Source: Bacillota bacterium (lineage in GTDB: Bacteria; Bacillota; Negativicutes; Sporomusales; Sporomusaceae). From it: a DNA stretch of 42,518 bases. The position numbers were made by a program, and so were the translations under genes. The notes under the pieces were generated by a model. It did no database searches and was not told the DNA's origin. It was given only the letters and a program-made list of their open reading frames with translations. The stretch is taken from NCBI GenBank assembly GCA_017889675.1, contig JAGGAA010000001.1, forward strand, positions 1 to 42,518. Direction: 5' to 3'. Positions 9,343 to 20,437 of the stretch are shown piece by piece. The number at the start of each line of letters is the position of its first letter. Positions within the stretch are counted from its first letter, which is position 1.

Positions 9343-10338
9343 TTAATTTTTTCCGACCAGTTCCATTGCATATTTCTCCGCTTCATCAATGATAGGAAGA
9401 TATGCACCAGCTACAATATTGGGGTCCAACGAGTTAACAATCTTCGCGCCGAAAAGCACATAGCCATTGTATGTTCCATACGTGTCGAAACAGCGCCTCA
9501 CCTCGCCGCGCACCTCTTCTTCGCTGGCATCGGTCATGCCAGGGCGGCCATTACTGTCAAAGCCTCCGATGATAGCTATCTGACTCCCGTAATTTTTCAG
9601 TAGAGACACAATATCATTGCAGGGCTGTACCGAGGTCCACCCTTGCGCCCCGGTTTCAATAAAGTCCTCAATCAGCGCTTCTGCCCTGCCACAACAATGA
9701 TACAGCGGCAGCATGCCAAGCTCTCTCACGGCATCGTTCAGTCTCTTATGGTGTGGCTTAATCAGCTTTCGATATATTTCTGGAGATATAAACAGGTTGC
9801 GTTCCATGGCGATATCGTCATAATTTGTAAATACATTTGCCTTGTAGTATGTTGCTACCTTTTCAGCTACCTTTATCTTATAGTCCGTTATCGCTATAAA
9901 AAAATCGTAGCAAACTTCCGGTTCCGTATATAGTGAGCAAAGAGCCTCTTCAAATCCCATCACCGCTGCGAGCCGCTCAAATATCCCATTCCCGCAACCA
10001 TAGTCCACAACAAATTCATCTCTGTCGCAACCGCTGAGCTCCTTTTTCGCCTCCGACTCCCAGTCAAACGCGCGAATATCAGGAAACGTTAAGCTCTTCC
10101 ATTCCATGATATCTTCAAGTACAAAGTTGCCCGGCTTGGGAATCGGTGCTCCGCCCCCCGAAGGCGGCGTCACCCAAGGCACGCCAAAGCCGTCGCGCCC
10201 TCCTCCTTGGGGGCCTTTTTCAAACCATGGTCCATTACCCGCACCGAAACCAACGCTGTGTACCGCGGAAAAGAATGTGGGAACAAATTCCGTTGGTCTG
10301 TGATAGAGCGCTTCCATATAATTTTCTTTGCGGTTCAT
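9343..10338 (-). CDS. UroD-superfamily methyltransferase, probable substrate:corrinoid MT-I
   Basis: UroD fold signatures (YHCCGRAEALIEDFIETGAQGW, IIGGFDS); operonic with corrinoid protein and MT-II. Confidence 0.85.
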   Translation of the reverse strand: MNRKENYMEALYHRPTEFVPTFFSAVHSVGFGAGNGPWFEKGPQGGGRDGFGVPWVTPPSGGGAPIPKPGNFVLEDIMEWKSLTFPDIRAFDWESEAKKELSGCDRDEFVVDYGCGNGIFERLAAVMGFEEALCSLYTEPEVCYDFFIAITDYKIKVAEKVATYYKANVFTNYDDIAMERNLFISPEIYRKLIKPHHKRLNDAVRELGMLPLYHCCGRAEALIEDFIETGAQGWTSVQPCNDIVSLLKNYGSQIAIIGGFDSNGRPGMTDASEEEVRGEVRRCFDTYGTYNGYVLFGAKIVNSLDPNIVAGAYLPIIDEAEKYAMELVGKN

Positions 10339-10517
10339 CTACTAATCCCTCCATTAGTTGATCGTAATTCAAATGGACGTCTAAAAACAGGGTTGTTTTA
10401 TATTTACGCATTTATTTTATTTCATCCAAAATTTTCTGTAAATTTTACAGAAACATTGATTTTTTAAACTTTGCCTTATACAATGTGTATAAGGCAATTC
10501 AAATGGGGGTAAAGTAC

Positions 10518-12074
10518 ATGAAACTATGTATAGGCATGATTGAAGACGGGCTGAACCAACGACACCTATACAAAAATTTTACGGGAGAAAATGACCCCTT
10601 TGATTTAGAGCGTTTCGAAATATACTGTAAAAGTACATACCTTTGTACCGGTGTCATATATCTAACCCTGGGAAGCTCACTGCCTGATGAACTGATCGTG
10701 CAGGATAGAGCAGCCATGATATCGCTTGGTATGCCTCCATCATTTTACACAAAGGCTCCTTTGCGGCTTCTGGTGATCGAAGAAAATATGGAACTAGCGG
10801 AACTGTCAAACGAAGTCGGCCGCATCTTCTTCGAATACAACGCACTTGAGCAGAGGCTGCAAGATTCCGTTAATGACGGTAGAAGTATTCAGTATTTAGT
10901 AGATCAGTTCGCTCCATATATCAAGAACAGCATATCCGTCCTTAATTCTGAATTTCGAATGCTTGCAACCTCCCACGGGCCAGAAGCAGATGAAAAAATA
11001 CTAGAAATTCTTTCTCTTACCGATACCGGTATGATACTGCCGGAAATCGTTAAGTTTTTTAAAAATGATACTAATTATGCCGAAGCAAAGAAACGCAGAG
11101 GGCCTTTCATATACGAGGCAAGTATATTTCCATGGCCTACCCTTTGCATGAATATCTATCATCACAATGAATATGTGGCCCGTGTAACAATATCGGAAAA
11201 TCAGAATCCATTCAGGGAATATGAAGCGGAACTTCTTAATTTTTTCACATCTTTCATCCAACGAATCTACAATTTTTCAGAAACCGTCGGCGATATCATG
11301 CCGCATCACCTTATGGCAGAACTCTGTGTCATTCTGCTGCAGGGAAAAACCGTGGAAAGCGGACGTCTCTGCGGCTGTCTTTTAAATCGAGGATGGGAAA
11401 TTAATGACAGCTATCTCTGCGCGTGCGTCCTCCCCAGTGAACGGGACTATTACAATCGCACAGTAACCTATTATGCACGTCTCATCAGTCAGGAATATCC
11501 AGGATCCTATGCATTCGAATTTAACCAAAAAATCATGATTGTGATTAATCTTAAGTACTATGACAATTCTGATGAAACGTTCATTCATTCCAAAATTGAG
11601 GTAATGAGGGATCTTTATTTCCGCATCGGCTTCAGCAATCCTTTTCACAATTTCGAGGAATTGAAAGCATATTATACGCAGGCTGAAATAGCCCTGCGAG
11701 TAGGTCTGGAGTATTATCCTTTGCTCTGGTATCACAGATTCTCAGACAGAGCGTTGCTTTATATGCTGTCCAGATTAAAAGGGGAACTAGACGAAAAATA
11801 TATCTGTTCGCAAGAACTACTGACTCTGGAGCAGTATGACAAAGAAAATCAGACCGATTACTTACATACACTTAGGACATATCTCGACAACGGTATGAAC
11901 ACCGTACAGACCGCCAATGCTTTATTTATCCACCGGGCAACAATGATCTATCGCTTAGATCGCATCAAAATACTGACAAAGATCAATTTCAAAGACCCAG
12001 AGCGTATGCTGGGCATTTCCATTTCACTCAGGCTGATTGAGAATGCTAAGTCGCATATACCGGAGATAGAATGA
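10518..12074 (+). CDS. PucR/CdaR-type transcriptional regulator, divergent from the methyltransferase operon
   Basis: C-terminal HTH LRTYLDNGMNTVQTANALFIHRATMIYRLDRIKILTKINF; gggggtaaagtac RBS at ATG 10518. Confidence 0.85.
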   Translation: MKLCIGMIEDGLNQRHLYKNFTGENDPFDLERFEIYCKSTYLCTGVIYLTLGSSLPDELIVQDRAAMISLGMPPSFYTKAPLRLLVIEENMELAELSNEVGRIFFEYNALEQRLQDSVNDGRSIQYLVDQFAPYIKNSISVLNSEFRMLATSHGPEADEKILEILSLTDTGMILPEIVKFFKNDTNYAEAKKRRGPFIYEASIFPWPTLCMNIYHHNEYVARVTISENQNPFREYEAELLNFFTSFIQRIYNFSETVGDIMPHHLMAELCVILLQGKTVESGRLCGCLLNRGWEINDSYLCACVLPSERDYYNRTVTYYARLISQEYPGSYAFEFNQKIMIVINLKYYDNSDETFIHSKIEVMRDLYFRIGFSNPFHNFEELKAYYTQAEIALRVGLEYYPLLWYHRFSDRALLYMLSRLKGELDEKYICSQELLTLEQYDKENQTDYLHTLRTYLDNGMNTVQTANALFIHRATMIYRLDRIKILTKINFKDPERMLGISISLRLIENAKSHIPEIE

Positions 12075-12330
12075 ATGTATTGACATACTAATGACTAATA
12101 TGTCTGGGTGGTGAATATGAAAACTATATAAAAAAAATTAGTATATGAAAAAAGCAATCCTACCAAAGGTTTATTTTTTACAATCTCTAAGGAATTGTCA
12201 AGCTAAGCGCAACACCCACCCGAAAATAATTCCATAATTATATATTCCTATGATTTAAATAATCACCCCTTGACTCACGTGACACAGGGACAACATACCT
12301 GTCCCTTTTCGTAAGATCAATTCCCTAAGC

Positions 12331-12385
12331 AAAAGTAGAGCTCCTGCCAAATTAACAAAAATTTGACAAGAGCTCTACTTTTTTC
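12331..12385. terminator. Bidirectional terminator-like long hairpin
   Basis: aaaagtagagctc...gagctctactttttt with inner ccaaatt/aatttg. Confidence 0.7.
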
Positions 12386-12386
12386 G

Positions 12387-12426
12387 CCATTACCAATGAT
12401 ACGGCTCGCCTCTGCTAATCTTAAAC
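12387..12426 (-). repeat. Dispersed 40-bp repeat copy B (encodes FKISRGEPYHW-stop on the minus strand)
   Basis: 33/40 identity by eye with 20994..21033. Confidence 0.75.
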
Positions 12427-12539
12427 GTTAATTTTAATAAATAATACTAAACTTCGTCTGGTTATTTTTTCCATATTTTCGAAATAGCTCACTCACAAAG
12501 TGCTTCGCCCCAATTCTCACGGGCCGGAGCATCTAACAA

Positions 12540-12961
12540 TATTTAATACCCCACCCCTCGGCGGGGGTAATTTCGTGTATTTGTATGTCGCTAAACGAAC
12601 GTTCGACATTATTTTGTACGTCTATGAGAACATAAAAACACATTTGTTAAATTTCTAAAAACCTGCGAAGCCTTATATATCAGGCTATTTCCGTTGTATC
12701 AACGCAACACACTCCACGTGTGTTTTGATAGAAAGATAATACTAATCCGCAAAATAGGAGATTCGCGAAAAGGTTCGACCCCCTTATCACAAAGGGGTGG
12801 TTTTGTTTGGCGGGTTATACTATTACGCAAAATTGCTACATACTTGATTTGTAAGTAAGCCTAATGCAATCCTAGTTCCCTGTGTTCTACCGTTTCAGGC
12901 GGTTTTATCCGCCCCCCCGTTGTGAGGTCGGCTCGGAGAAACGCCGAGGACGATATCCTGT
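12540..12961. ncRNA. Candidate structured non-coding region, family unknown
   Basis: ORF-free; hairpins taccccacccctcggcgggggta, aacacactccacgtgtgtt, ccccttatcacaaagggg, ggcggttttatccgcc, ctcggagaaacgccgag. Confidence 0.3.
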
Positions 12962-12962
12962 G

Positions 12963-13436
12963 TCAGGATTGCTGAAATTCCCCCAGGCGTTTTGTGACGT
13001 ACAAGTAGTAATATAATGCCGCGTGAATAATCAACGATAGAGTAAACGTATATAAGACATTCCACCCAACGTAGACAAGCATTCCTTGGCGCAAATAATA
13101 CCAGTGAACCACAGCAGCAAAAAAAGCAAAGACGCCTATTGCCAAGGCAATTTGGTAAAATTCATTGCTTTGGCTCGTCCAATAGCAATAAAGAATAACT
13201 AGTGGTATCCACGCAGCCGACAAAAACAGCGGCATTCCGGCTAGTGCGATATCCCCGCCAAAGAAACTCCAGTAGCCGAATACATTGTGCATTAGGTATG
13301 TAAGTACGAGCGCCAAACCTAATCCTCCGACGAGGCCCATTCCCCAGAATCGTGAAATGCCCTTTTTAGGTACCAATATATACAAGATGCCTACGCCGAC
13401 AAAAAAAAACAATGGTCCCGTAAAAATACCAAGCAT
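12963..13436 (-). CDS. CBO0543-like multi-pass membrane protein
   Basis: 157 aa hydrophobic ORF similar in layout to 1431..1961. Confidence 0.65.
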   Translation of the reverse strand: MLGIFTGPLFFFVGVGILYILVPKKGISRFWGMGLVGGLGLALVLTYLMHNVFGYWSFFGGDIALAGMPLFLSAAWIPLVILYCYWTSQSNEFYQIALAIGVFAFFAAVVHWYYLRQGMLVYVGWNVLYTFTLSLIIHAALYYYLYVTKRLGEFQQS

Positions 13437-13603
13437 TTTTCATCACCCCTGCATTATTCTTCCCTCTGAGAAACTTCTTATTTACCTAAATGTCCAGCCA
13501 GTATTTGGTGGATTTTAGCTGAGCCCTCTGCAGAAAATTTCAAGTATGCTGTGCGTTGGCTGTAGCAGACTAAAGCCGGGAGACGTTATTATGCTTATAG
13601 CTG

Positions 13604-14069
13604 GTGGTTGCAGCAACTGCAAAAATCTCTTGGCAAACAGGCAAGACTATGTATTGTACCATAGCGGCCCAAATCCACCTTGAAAAACATCCTGATCACG
13701 ACATACTAATCATGGAGGTAATGACATTACGCTATCAACTCTATGCGACACTACCAATTGAGGCTCGGGAGGCAAAATATGAAAAGAAACTTCTGGAGTC
13801 AATGTCGTCGATTCTTCCGTCCGCGAATTGATTCTACCGTCGATGAAATGCCTCCGGCTATGAACACGCTTTATGAGGGTTTGAAGCAGAACGCCACCCT
13901 TGTCATTGTACCCAGCACTGCAGTCGAATCCATGCAACTGGGTGGTTTAGCCAGGTTAACAGCTATGATTTTGGAAATCCAGGGATCCGCCGCAAATGGG
14001 CAGCAAAACCAGCCACTTAGTGGTTTCGGGCCGATACCAGCCTACAGGTTGCCCAAACATCTTCTGTAA
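13604..14069 (+). pseudogene. Degenerate coding region, possibly an SPFH/band-7 C-terminus
   Basis: Overlapping ORFs 13604..13831 and 13743..14069; NTLYEGLKQNATLVIVPSTAVESMQLGGLARLTA resembles SPFH tails. Confidence 0.3.
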
Positions 14070-14265
14070 TAAGTTGCTCTGGCAATCGTCGGATTCGTTA
14101 GTAGCGCCGTTGCATCCGGTAAGAATTCACTTCTAGATTATCCTCTAAACGCCGTAATACCTATCTGAATCGGCGGTCAGATGTATCGCCTGGTCTAGTG
14201 CTGCCCTTACCGAATGAATGGCGTATACCCATCCAGCGCACAATAAATGAAAAAGAGGTCATCAC

Positions 14266-14460
14266 ATGGACAGACTGGCATTAATCCTTGTTATTGTCGG
14301 AGCATTGAACTGGCTACTTGTAGACTTGTTTCAATTTGATCTGGTCGCCACCATCTTCGGTGGGCAATCTTCATTAATAAGTCGCGCTATCTACACTCTG
14401 ATTGGACTGGCAGGATTGTGGGCAATTTCCTTAGTCCTACGTGATCAGAGCCAAGCGTAA
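14266..14460 (+). CDS. DUF378 family small membrane protein
   Basis: MDRLALILVIVGALNWLLVDLFQFDLVATIFGG signature. Confidence 0.93.
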   Translation: MDRLALILVIVGALNWLLVDLFQFDLVATIFGGQSSLISRAIYTLIGLAGLWAISLVLRDQSQA

Positions 14461-14590
14461 ACACAACAAAGAAGGCTGGAATTTTCCAACCATTTTAAAG
14501 GCAGCGAAAAAATCGGGACCGTCTCTCATTAATTTTTTGCAGACGGGGCAAACCAACTTTTGGCGTCATGAAAACAAGGAAAGGGTGAAT

Positions 14591-15796
14591 ATGATGCATT
14601 TTGTTCCCAGCCGCGTTTTTTTTGAAACGACAGCCATGCCATGTATTATCTTTTGGGGCGAAAGATTTACGACCATCTTAATGCGTTGAAGGTCCCGATT
14701 CAGATCACCGGTCGCACAGCAGAGTAATGGGTTTCCCGGGAAGACAACTATGGAAGCCTACCGGGAAGCCAAGCGGACGCTGGTAGTCGGGGTCAGAAAG
14801 AAAGTTAATTTCGCGTCCTGTAAGCCCTCTGCGCATTATCAGCTGCCGCTGAATACCAGTTGCCCTGGGATGTGCGAGTATTGTTATTTAGCCACAACAC
14901 TTGGCAAACGGCCGTATCTTAGGGTGTACGTCAATATTGAGGAAATATTGGCCAAAGCTGGAGACTATATGACTCAACGTGCCCCGGAGATTACCGTTTT
15001 TGAAGGGGCGGCGACGTCAGACCCCATCCCTACTGAATATTTGACCGGACTACTCTATAAAACCATCGAGTTTTTTGGCGACCAACCGCTGGGCCGCTTT
15101 CGTTTCGTGACAAAATTTAACGACGTTAATTCCCTGCTTACAGCCCATCATAACGGCCATACACGTTTCCGCTTCAGTTTGAACGCCCCCAGCGTTATCC
15201 GCATGTATGAACACGCTGCCCCACCACTAGACGAACGGGTGGCAGCTGCAGCCATGGTAGCCCAGGCGGATTATCCCCTTGGGTTTATTATCGCACCGAT
15301 TTTTCATTATCCGGACTGGCGGCAAGAGTACAAAGGACTTTTCTCCAGCTTGGCGAAAGCCTTGCCAGAAACGGCTAGACGGGATTTGACCTTTGAGATG
15401 ATTACCCATCGGTTTACCAAACGAGCCAAGACCAACATTACTGCTATTTTCCCCCAGACTACTTTGCCAATGCCGGAAGATGATCGTACGTTCAAATTTG
15501 GCCAGTTCGGCTACGGCAAATATGTCTATTCCCTCTCTGCAATGGCTGAGATGAAGACTTTTATGATGGAGCAGATTGGGCAGCACTTTCCGGAAGCGAA
15601 GGTGGAGTATTTTGTGTATGTGTACTTATCGCCACAAAACGCCGCTTCCGCTCGCCGGTTTTTTCGGCAGTATAGTATCTTTCACCCAATCACCTCGGCT
15701 AACGCAAGGTCGCACAAGCCAGACCGGCACGCAAAAAACTTCATTTGGGTCGCTGCATTGCCCAAGCAGACAAATAAACAGGATCAGTATATCTAA
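14591..15796 (+). pseudogene. splB: Spore photoproduct lyase (SplB), N-terminus frameshifted; intact ORF only from 14750
   Basis: EAKRTLVVGVRKK...CKPSAHYQLPLNTSCPGMCEYCYL (radical SAM Cx3Cx2C); N-terminal MMHFVPSRVFFET and LGRKIYDHLNALKVPIQITGRTAE in different frames. Confidence 0.85.
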
Positions 15797-15907
15797 AAAT
15801 CTTTAGTTCAGACAATCCCATCAGCTTCTTGGCTTAGCGCTAAATCACGCATCTAATCGACTTTTGTGCAAAAACTAATCACATCTTTTTTACGGAGTGA
15901 TTCTGTT

Positions 15908-16501
15908 ATGACTGACAATACAATTAGCCCACTTCAACAATATATAACCAAAACGGCAGCAAATAATGAAGCCATTTTGATTGGTTACGCAAATATTAAA
16001 AAATTGCATTCAATAGCTATTATTCTAGGTTTTCATTACTCAGATACATCGTATTTTAAAAACACGTTTGGAATAGCCCAAAGAATCTACGAAGTTAACG
16101 CAAAAAGTAATGTTGTTCTTGATAAGTTGAGATCTATTCTCAAGAAAGAAAATCATACATCCTACGATAAAAGTGTTTTTTCCGTATATGGCGATATGCG
16201 CCCCTATATAGAGGCGGCAGGATTAGGTGGGTTCGGGAGAAATGGGCTCATCGTGAATAGTCAATATGGCTCTAATCTTCTATTTTCCATGTTACTTACG
16301 GATGCACCTTTTGAAACAGAAGAAATCCACCGCGGTTCTTATCAACCTTGTACCTATTGTAAAAGATGTATTGATGCTTGCCCTGTTAATGCTTTTGAAA
16401 ACAATCAATTTAATACCTACAAATGTTTCATTTCGTCCCTTAGAGGCTGTAAGGAATGCGTAACTCATTGTCTAAATGCTAATGGAATGGTCGGTAATTG
16501 A
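15908..16501 (+). CDS. 4Fe-4S double-cluster protein, QueG/reductive-dehalogenase-like C-terminal type
   Basis: AAGLGGFGRNGLIVNSQYGSNLLFSMLLTDAPF; CTYCKRCIDACP...CKECVTHC. Confidence 0.75.
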   Translation: MTDNTISPLQQYITKTAANNEAILIGYANIKKLHSIAIILGFHYSDTSYFKNTFGIAQRIYEVNAKSNVVLDKLRSILKKENHTSYDKSVFSVYGDMRPYIEAAGLGGFGRNGLIVNSQYGSNLLFSMLLTDAPFETEEIHRGSYQPCTYCKRCIDACPVNAFENNQFNTYKCFISSLRGCKECVTHCLNANGMVGN

Positions 16502-16843
16502 TGTCCCTTTATTACATTCTTTTTATGCCCAAGGTGGAGCTAATCGACCACCCCGTTAATATAAAAATCTACCATGTGTCAGTGGTTCCATGTTCATAAA
16601 AGGTAATATTTCATATGACATCTATCAGGAAGAAGCAATTGGTGCAGTTTTGAGACCGAAATAATAGAGGATCAGCAACTAATATGGCTACTGATCCTTT
16701 TGTATTACTTGTCAACTGGTTGAGCGTATAAACCTTTCCTGCAGTGAGTGACTGGTATCCGAGATTCGCTGTTGGCGGAGGAACTGTTTTGCCTATTCAA
16801 TAAGCTGCTCTCCTTTGTGGTTAGAACTAAGAGTATCTTTTAT

Positions 16844-17074
16844 CTAACACCGCTGAATTGGCATGACACTAATAATCTGCTGGCATCGTATAAAAGTCTC
16901 CACATGTCCAGTGTGCAATACAATGTGGTCACATTCAACTTCCAGCAATCTTCCGAATGTTGAATTTCGAGGTGTCTCGACTACTACATACATACCAACA
17001 TATGGCATTAATCTATTCAACCAAGACGGTTCAACCGGGGTAACTTTTTCAGGCAACCGAAACTCGGGCCTCAT
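16844..17074 (-). CDS. DUF2642-like small protein
   Basis: YVGMYVVVETPRNSTFGRLLEVECDHIVLHTGHVETFIRCQQIISVMP. Confidence 0.7.
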   Translation of the reverse strand: MRPEFRLPEKVTPVEPSWLNRLMPYVGMYVVVETPRNSTFGRLLEVECDHIVLHTGHVETFIRCQQIISVMPIQRC

Positions 17075-17256
17075 TATTCAATAGCCTCCTTTTGTGTGGC
17101 AGTATTATGTTACATAATATGCAGAAGAATAATTATTAGCTCCCTGCATTGAAATATTGTTCAGATGATTTTGAATGCCACCGGTTGCGGACACAAAGAG
17201 GTATTACTATATAAAGATCCACTTAAAAAACGGGCCAAGTATCAAAAGTTGGCTGC

Positions 17257-17334
17257 ATTAGAATAACTACTTCTTGCCCAACCGAAGCTGGCCAACCTAA
17301 CCTCAAATTATCCATTATTCTTATCAAAGCACTC
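17257..17334. repeat. Dispersed 78-bp repeat copy 1
   Basis: Near-identical to 35229..35306 (attagaataactacttcttgcccaacc...caaattatccattattcttatcaaagcactc). Confidence 0.9.
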
Positions 17335-17665
17335 TAAGAAATTATTTTATTTCACACTCTGTTTTTCCTATATACAGGAAGAAAATTTCTAAATATATAA
17401 ACCAATATAACTAACCCTGCTCCAGCGGTAATCCTTTTGAATCACGGATTGTCTGCTTCTGCTGCACCACTTGAACGTACCCGTTATACATGCCCTTCAA
17501 AATCTAGGATTTTCAACTCGACAAATAGCACCAGGCCGGACGGCATCAAATTTTTTGTATCAAACGCTGGAAGTAATATTCCTTTTGTTTACATGATAAT
17601 CTTCTCAGCCACACACTAAAGAGCTTCTCCCCGTTTATTCTAATAAACCATCAAAATATAATTAC

Positions 17666-19633
17666 CTATATCTTAAAACGAGCTATCATCTGATTTAAAG
17701 CATTTGCCTGCTCTAATATACTCTGAGCTTCATGAGCAATTGATTGAACCGCTGCCGTCTGTTCTTCTGTTGCAGCAGCAACTTGTTCAGTTGACGCTGC
17801 ACTGCTTTCAGAAACACCTGCGACTTTACTGATTGAACGAGATACTTCTTCAGCATTACCATTTGCTTGTTGAGTTTCTATTGCAATTTGTTGAATTCGC
17901 GAAATAAAATCATTGATAGATTGATTAATTTCTTCAAAAGATGATTTACTGACATCGGCAGATACTGCTAATTCATCAACTTTAACTTTGCTAACTGAAA
18001 TTTCTTTAACAGCTTCTTCGGTTTTTTCTTGAATCTCCTGAATTAATTTGGCAATCTCTTGACTAGATGATCCTGCTTGTTCCGATAGTTTACGTACTTC
18101 GTCGGCAACTACAGCAAAACCACGACCATTTTCACCAGCACGGGCAGCTTCAATAGCCGCATTCAAAGCTAATAAATTAGTTTGACCCGCGATCCCTGTA
18201 ATTACCTCAACAATTTGACCGATTTGTTTCGATTTATCAAACAGCTCTTCAATAGCAGAATTAACGCTATCAGTTGCTCGATGATTATCCTCCATTATCC
18301 CTGCTTGTCTAATAACTGCTTCTCTACCCAAATCTACCGCCTCACGGACCTTGTCAGCAGCCCCGTTTGCGCTTGTTACATTTTGGGTGATAATATTTAT
18401 TGATTTAGTCATACCACGAACCATGCTGGCACTATTTTGAATAATATCAGCTTGTTCAGTAGAATCTTGTGCCATTTCAGTAATAGTCGTAGCAATCTGC
18501 TCAGATACTTGTCCAGCTTCTTCCGAAGTATGTCGCATATCCGTCGCTGCACTAACCAAATATGCCGTTAAATTTTTAACCTCTTGTATCAAATTATGAA
18601 GATTATTTCCCATTTGATTAAACGATTGTGATAATACGGCAATCTCGTCATTCCCCTTTACAGATGTTTTAACTGTTAAATCGCCATCCGCCATTTTTCT
18701 GGCATTATCAGTTAAATCCAAAATGGGAGCAACCATTTTTCGCGCTAACAAAACCGTACAACAAGCCATAATTACTAAAACAAATAAATCAACACCTATA
18801 TATGTATTTCGTAATCCTATAAGCGGGGAATATACATCATCTTGCAATACTGTAAAAGCTAAAATCCAACCAGTGCTTGGTATTTTTCTAAATACTGTTA
18901 TCTTTTTTTCATCATTAAGAGTATATTGTACCTTTCCCGCCCCACCATTTAACATTTGCTGAGCAATATCCTTTAATTGCGGGTTTTCCGCAAGATTAGT
19001 GGAAAGTAGTTTTTCATCAGGATGGGCTAATACCACTCCGTGAGCATCCATGATAAACGCATACCCTTTTCCATCTAGTGTGTCTTTCTTGATCATATCT
19101 GATAATGTTTCCAGAAGAATATCTTCAGCAATAACACCTATTATATTCCCTTGTTCATCCTTTATTGGTAAAGAAGGTGATACACAATATTTTTTTGTAG
19201 TTGTGTCAATATAGGGATCGCTAAAGCCAACCCCATTTCTTTGAACAGCAGCTGTATACCACCCTCTTTTCCGAGGGTCATAGTTGGGAGGCATCGGCGA
19301 ACCTTCACCATGAATAAATCGCCCATCAGCAGAAAAGCCAAAATAAATATCTGAAATGCTTGAATCCTTTTTATCTAATTTAAAATAATAGTCGGGAACT
19401 TCCTTATTGCTTTTGCTATTTATAATAAAAGCAATATCTTCAATAGTCTTAGTTTTGTTAAGCAGCCAGGCATCTAATTGCTGTACTCGTTGATCAGCAA
19501 TGGCTCCCATTTTAAAATCAAGATCTTCCACTAGTTGTTTATTTGCATTCCAATACCCAATGCCAGAAATAGTCAGTAGTACAATACTTGTCAACAACAA
19601 AATATACATCGTCAATTTCACTTGTAATCTCAT
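17666..19633 (-). CDS. Methyl-accepting chemotaxis protein (dCache-HAMP-MCP signal)
   Basis: TM1, Cache region ([11 protein letters not shown]...[16 protein letters not shown]), [50 protein letters not shown]. Confidence 0.97.
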   Translation of the reverse strand: MRLQVKLTMYILLLTSIVLLTISGIGYWNANKQLVEDLDFKMGAIADQRVQQLDAWLLNKTKTIEDIAFIINSKSNKEVPDYYFKLDKKDSSISDIYFGFSADGRFIHGEGSPMPPNYDPRKRGWYTAAVQRNGVGFSDPYIDTTTKKYCVSPSLPIKDEQGNIIGVIAEDILLETLSDMIKKDTLDGKGYAFIMDAHGVVLAHPDEKLLSTNLAENPQLKDIAQQMLNGGAGKVQYTLNDEKKITVFRKIPSTGWILAFTVLQDDVYSPLIGLRNTYIGVDLFVLVIMACCTVLLARKMVAPILDLTDNARKMADGDLTVKTSVKGNDEIAVLSQSFNQMGNNLHNLIQEVKNLTAYLVSAATDMRHTSEEAGQVSEQIATTITEMAQDSTEQADIIQNSASMVRGMTKSINIITQNVTSANGAADKVREAVDLGREAVIRQAGIMEDNHRATDSVNSAIEELFDKSKQIGQIVEVITGIAGQTNLLALNAAIEAARAGENGRGFAVVADEVRKLSEQAGSSSQEIAKLIQEIQEKTEEAVKEISVSKVKVDELAVSADVSKSSFEEINQSINDFISRIQQIAIETQQANGNAEEVSRSISKVAGVSESSAASTEQVAAATEEQTAAVQSIAHEAQSILEQANALNQMIARFKI

Positions 19634-19968
19634 ATATCCTCCAATAAATGATGTGATTTAGTCCAATTTTACCAGCATTCATTTTTTATAGTGGTTCTAT
19701 TAGCCACCCCACATCCTAATTCTGTTATTTCTACTCCAGAACTACCTCCATTATTTCATATTCCGCTTCAATATTGGTTATAGCTTAATTAACTTATTCT
19801 TAACATTTAAAATGACTTGACTAATACTACTGCCTTTCGTACTCAAAACGCGTTCAAAGCCCCTGGATTCCTTGCAACGATATAAAAAACCACTTTTGTG
19901 TTCTAATTGTTTATTCCTTCATGAGTCACATATAAACAATGCCATAATAATTTTAAAAAATAAAAAAC

Positions 19969-19988
19969 GGTATGGAATTAACCATACC
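19969..19988 (-). terminator. Terminator-like hairpin
   Basis: ggtatgg-aattaa-ccatacc followed by a T-rich run on the minus strand. Confidence 0.45.
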
Positions 19989-20133
19989 AACTAAAAAATT
20001 CATAATGTGCTTACATCCAATGCCAATCATTACACAACTATTACTATCCTTCGATTAACTGCAAAATCTCAATACATCGGCCAATTATTCTCAAAATCAA
20101 TTAGATCCTTATAGATAAGCAACGTCCTTTAAA

Positions 20134-20406
20134 TTACGCCAATTTATCCACTTGCTTACTAGGTTCATTTTTCTTAATTTTTTCTTTTAACTTTTTCTTT
20201 TGATCTTTTTTACATTTTACCGCACTAGTACTTTTCTCTTTTTTATAGTTTTTTATGGTTTTAATCGCAGTAAAATAATCTGCAACGACTTGTTTAGAAA
20301 TTTCACAAATATTGTCGCCACTTGATTTCGATACAGCAAGAACAGCTAATTCGTTTAAAGTAGAAACATCTTTAAACTTTTTCCCCACTTCAACACTCTC
20401 CTTCAT
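20134..20406 (-). CDS. Lys-rich hypothetical protein
   Basis: ORF of 90 aa, alternative GTG start downstream of aaggag. Confidence 0.5.
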   Translation of the reverse strand: MKESVEVGKKFKDVSTLNELAVLAVSKSSGDNICEISKQVVADYFTAIKTIKNYKKEKSTSAVKCKKDQKKKLKEKIKKNEPSKQVDKLA

Positions 20407-20437
20407 ATTTTTACTAATTAACCCAACATTAATGTTA

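Noticed and set aside
12770-12800. GGTTCGA motif resembling a tRNA T-arm
   Set aside because: No matching acceptor, D or anticodon arms; not a tRNA.
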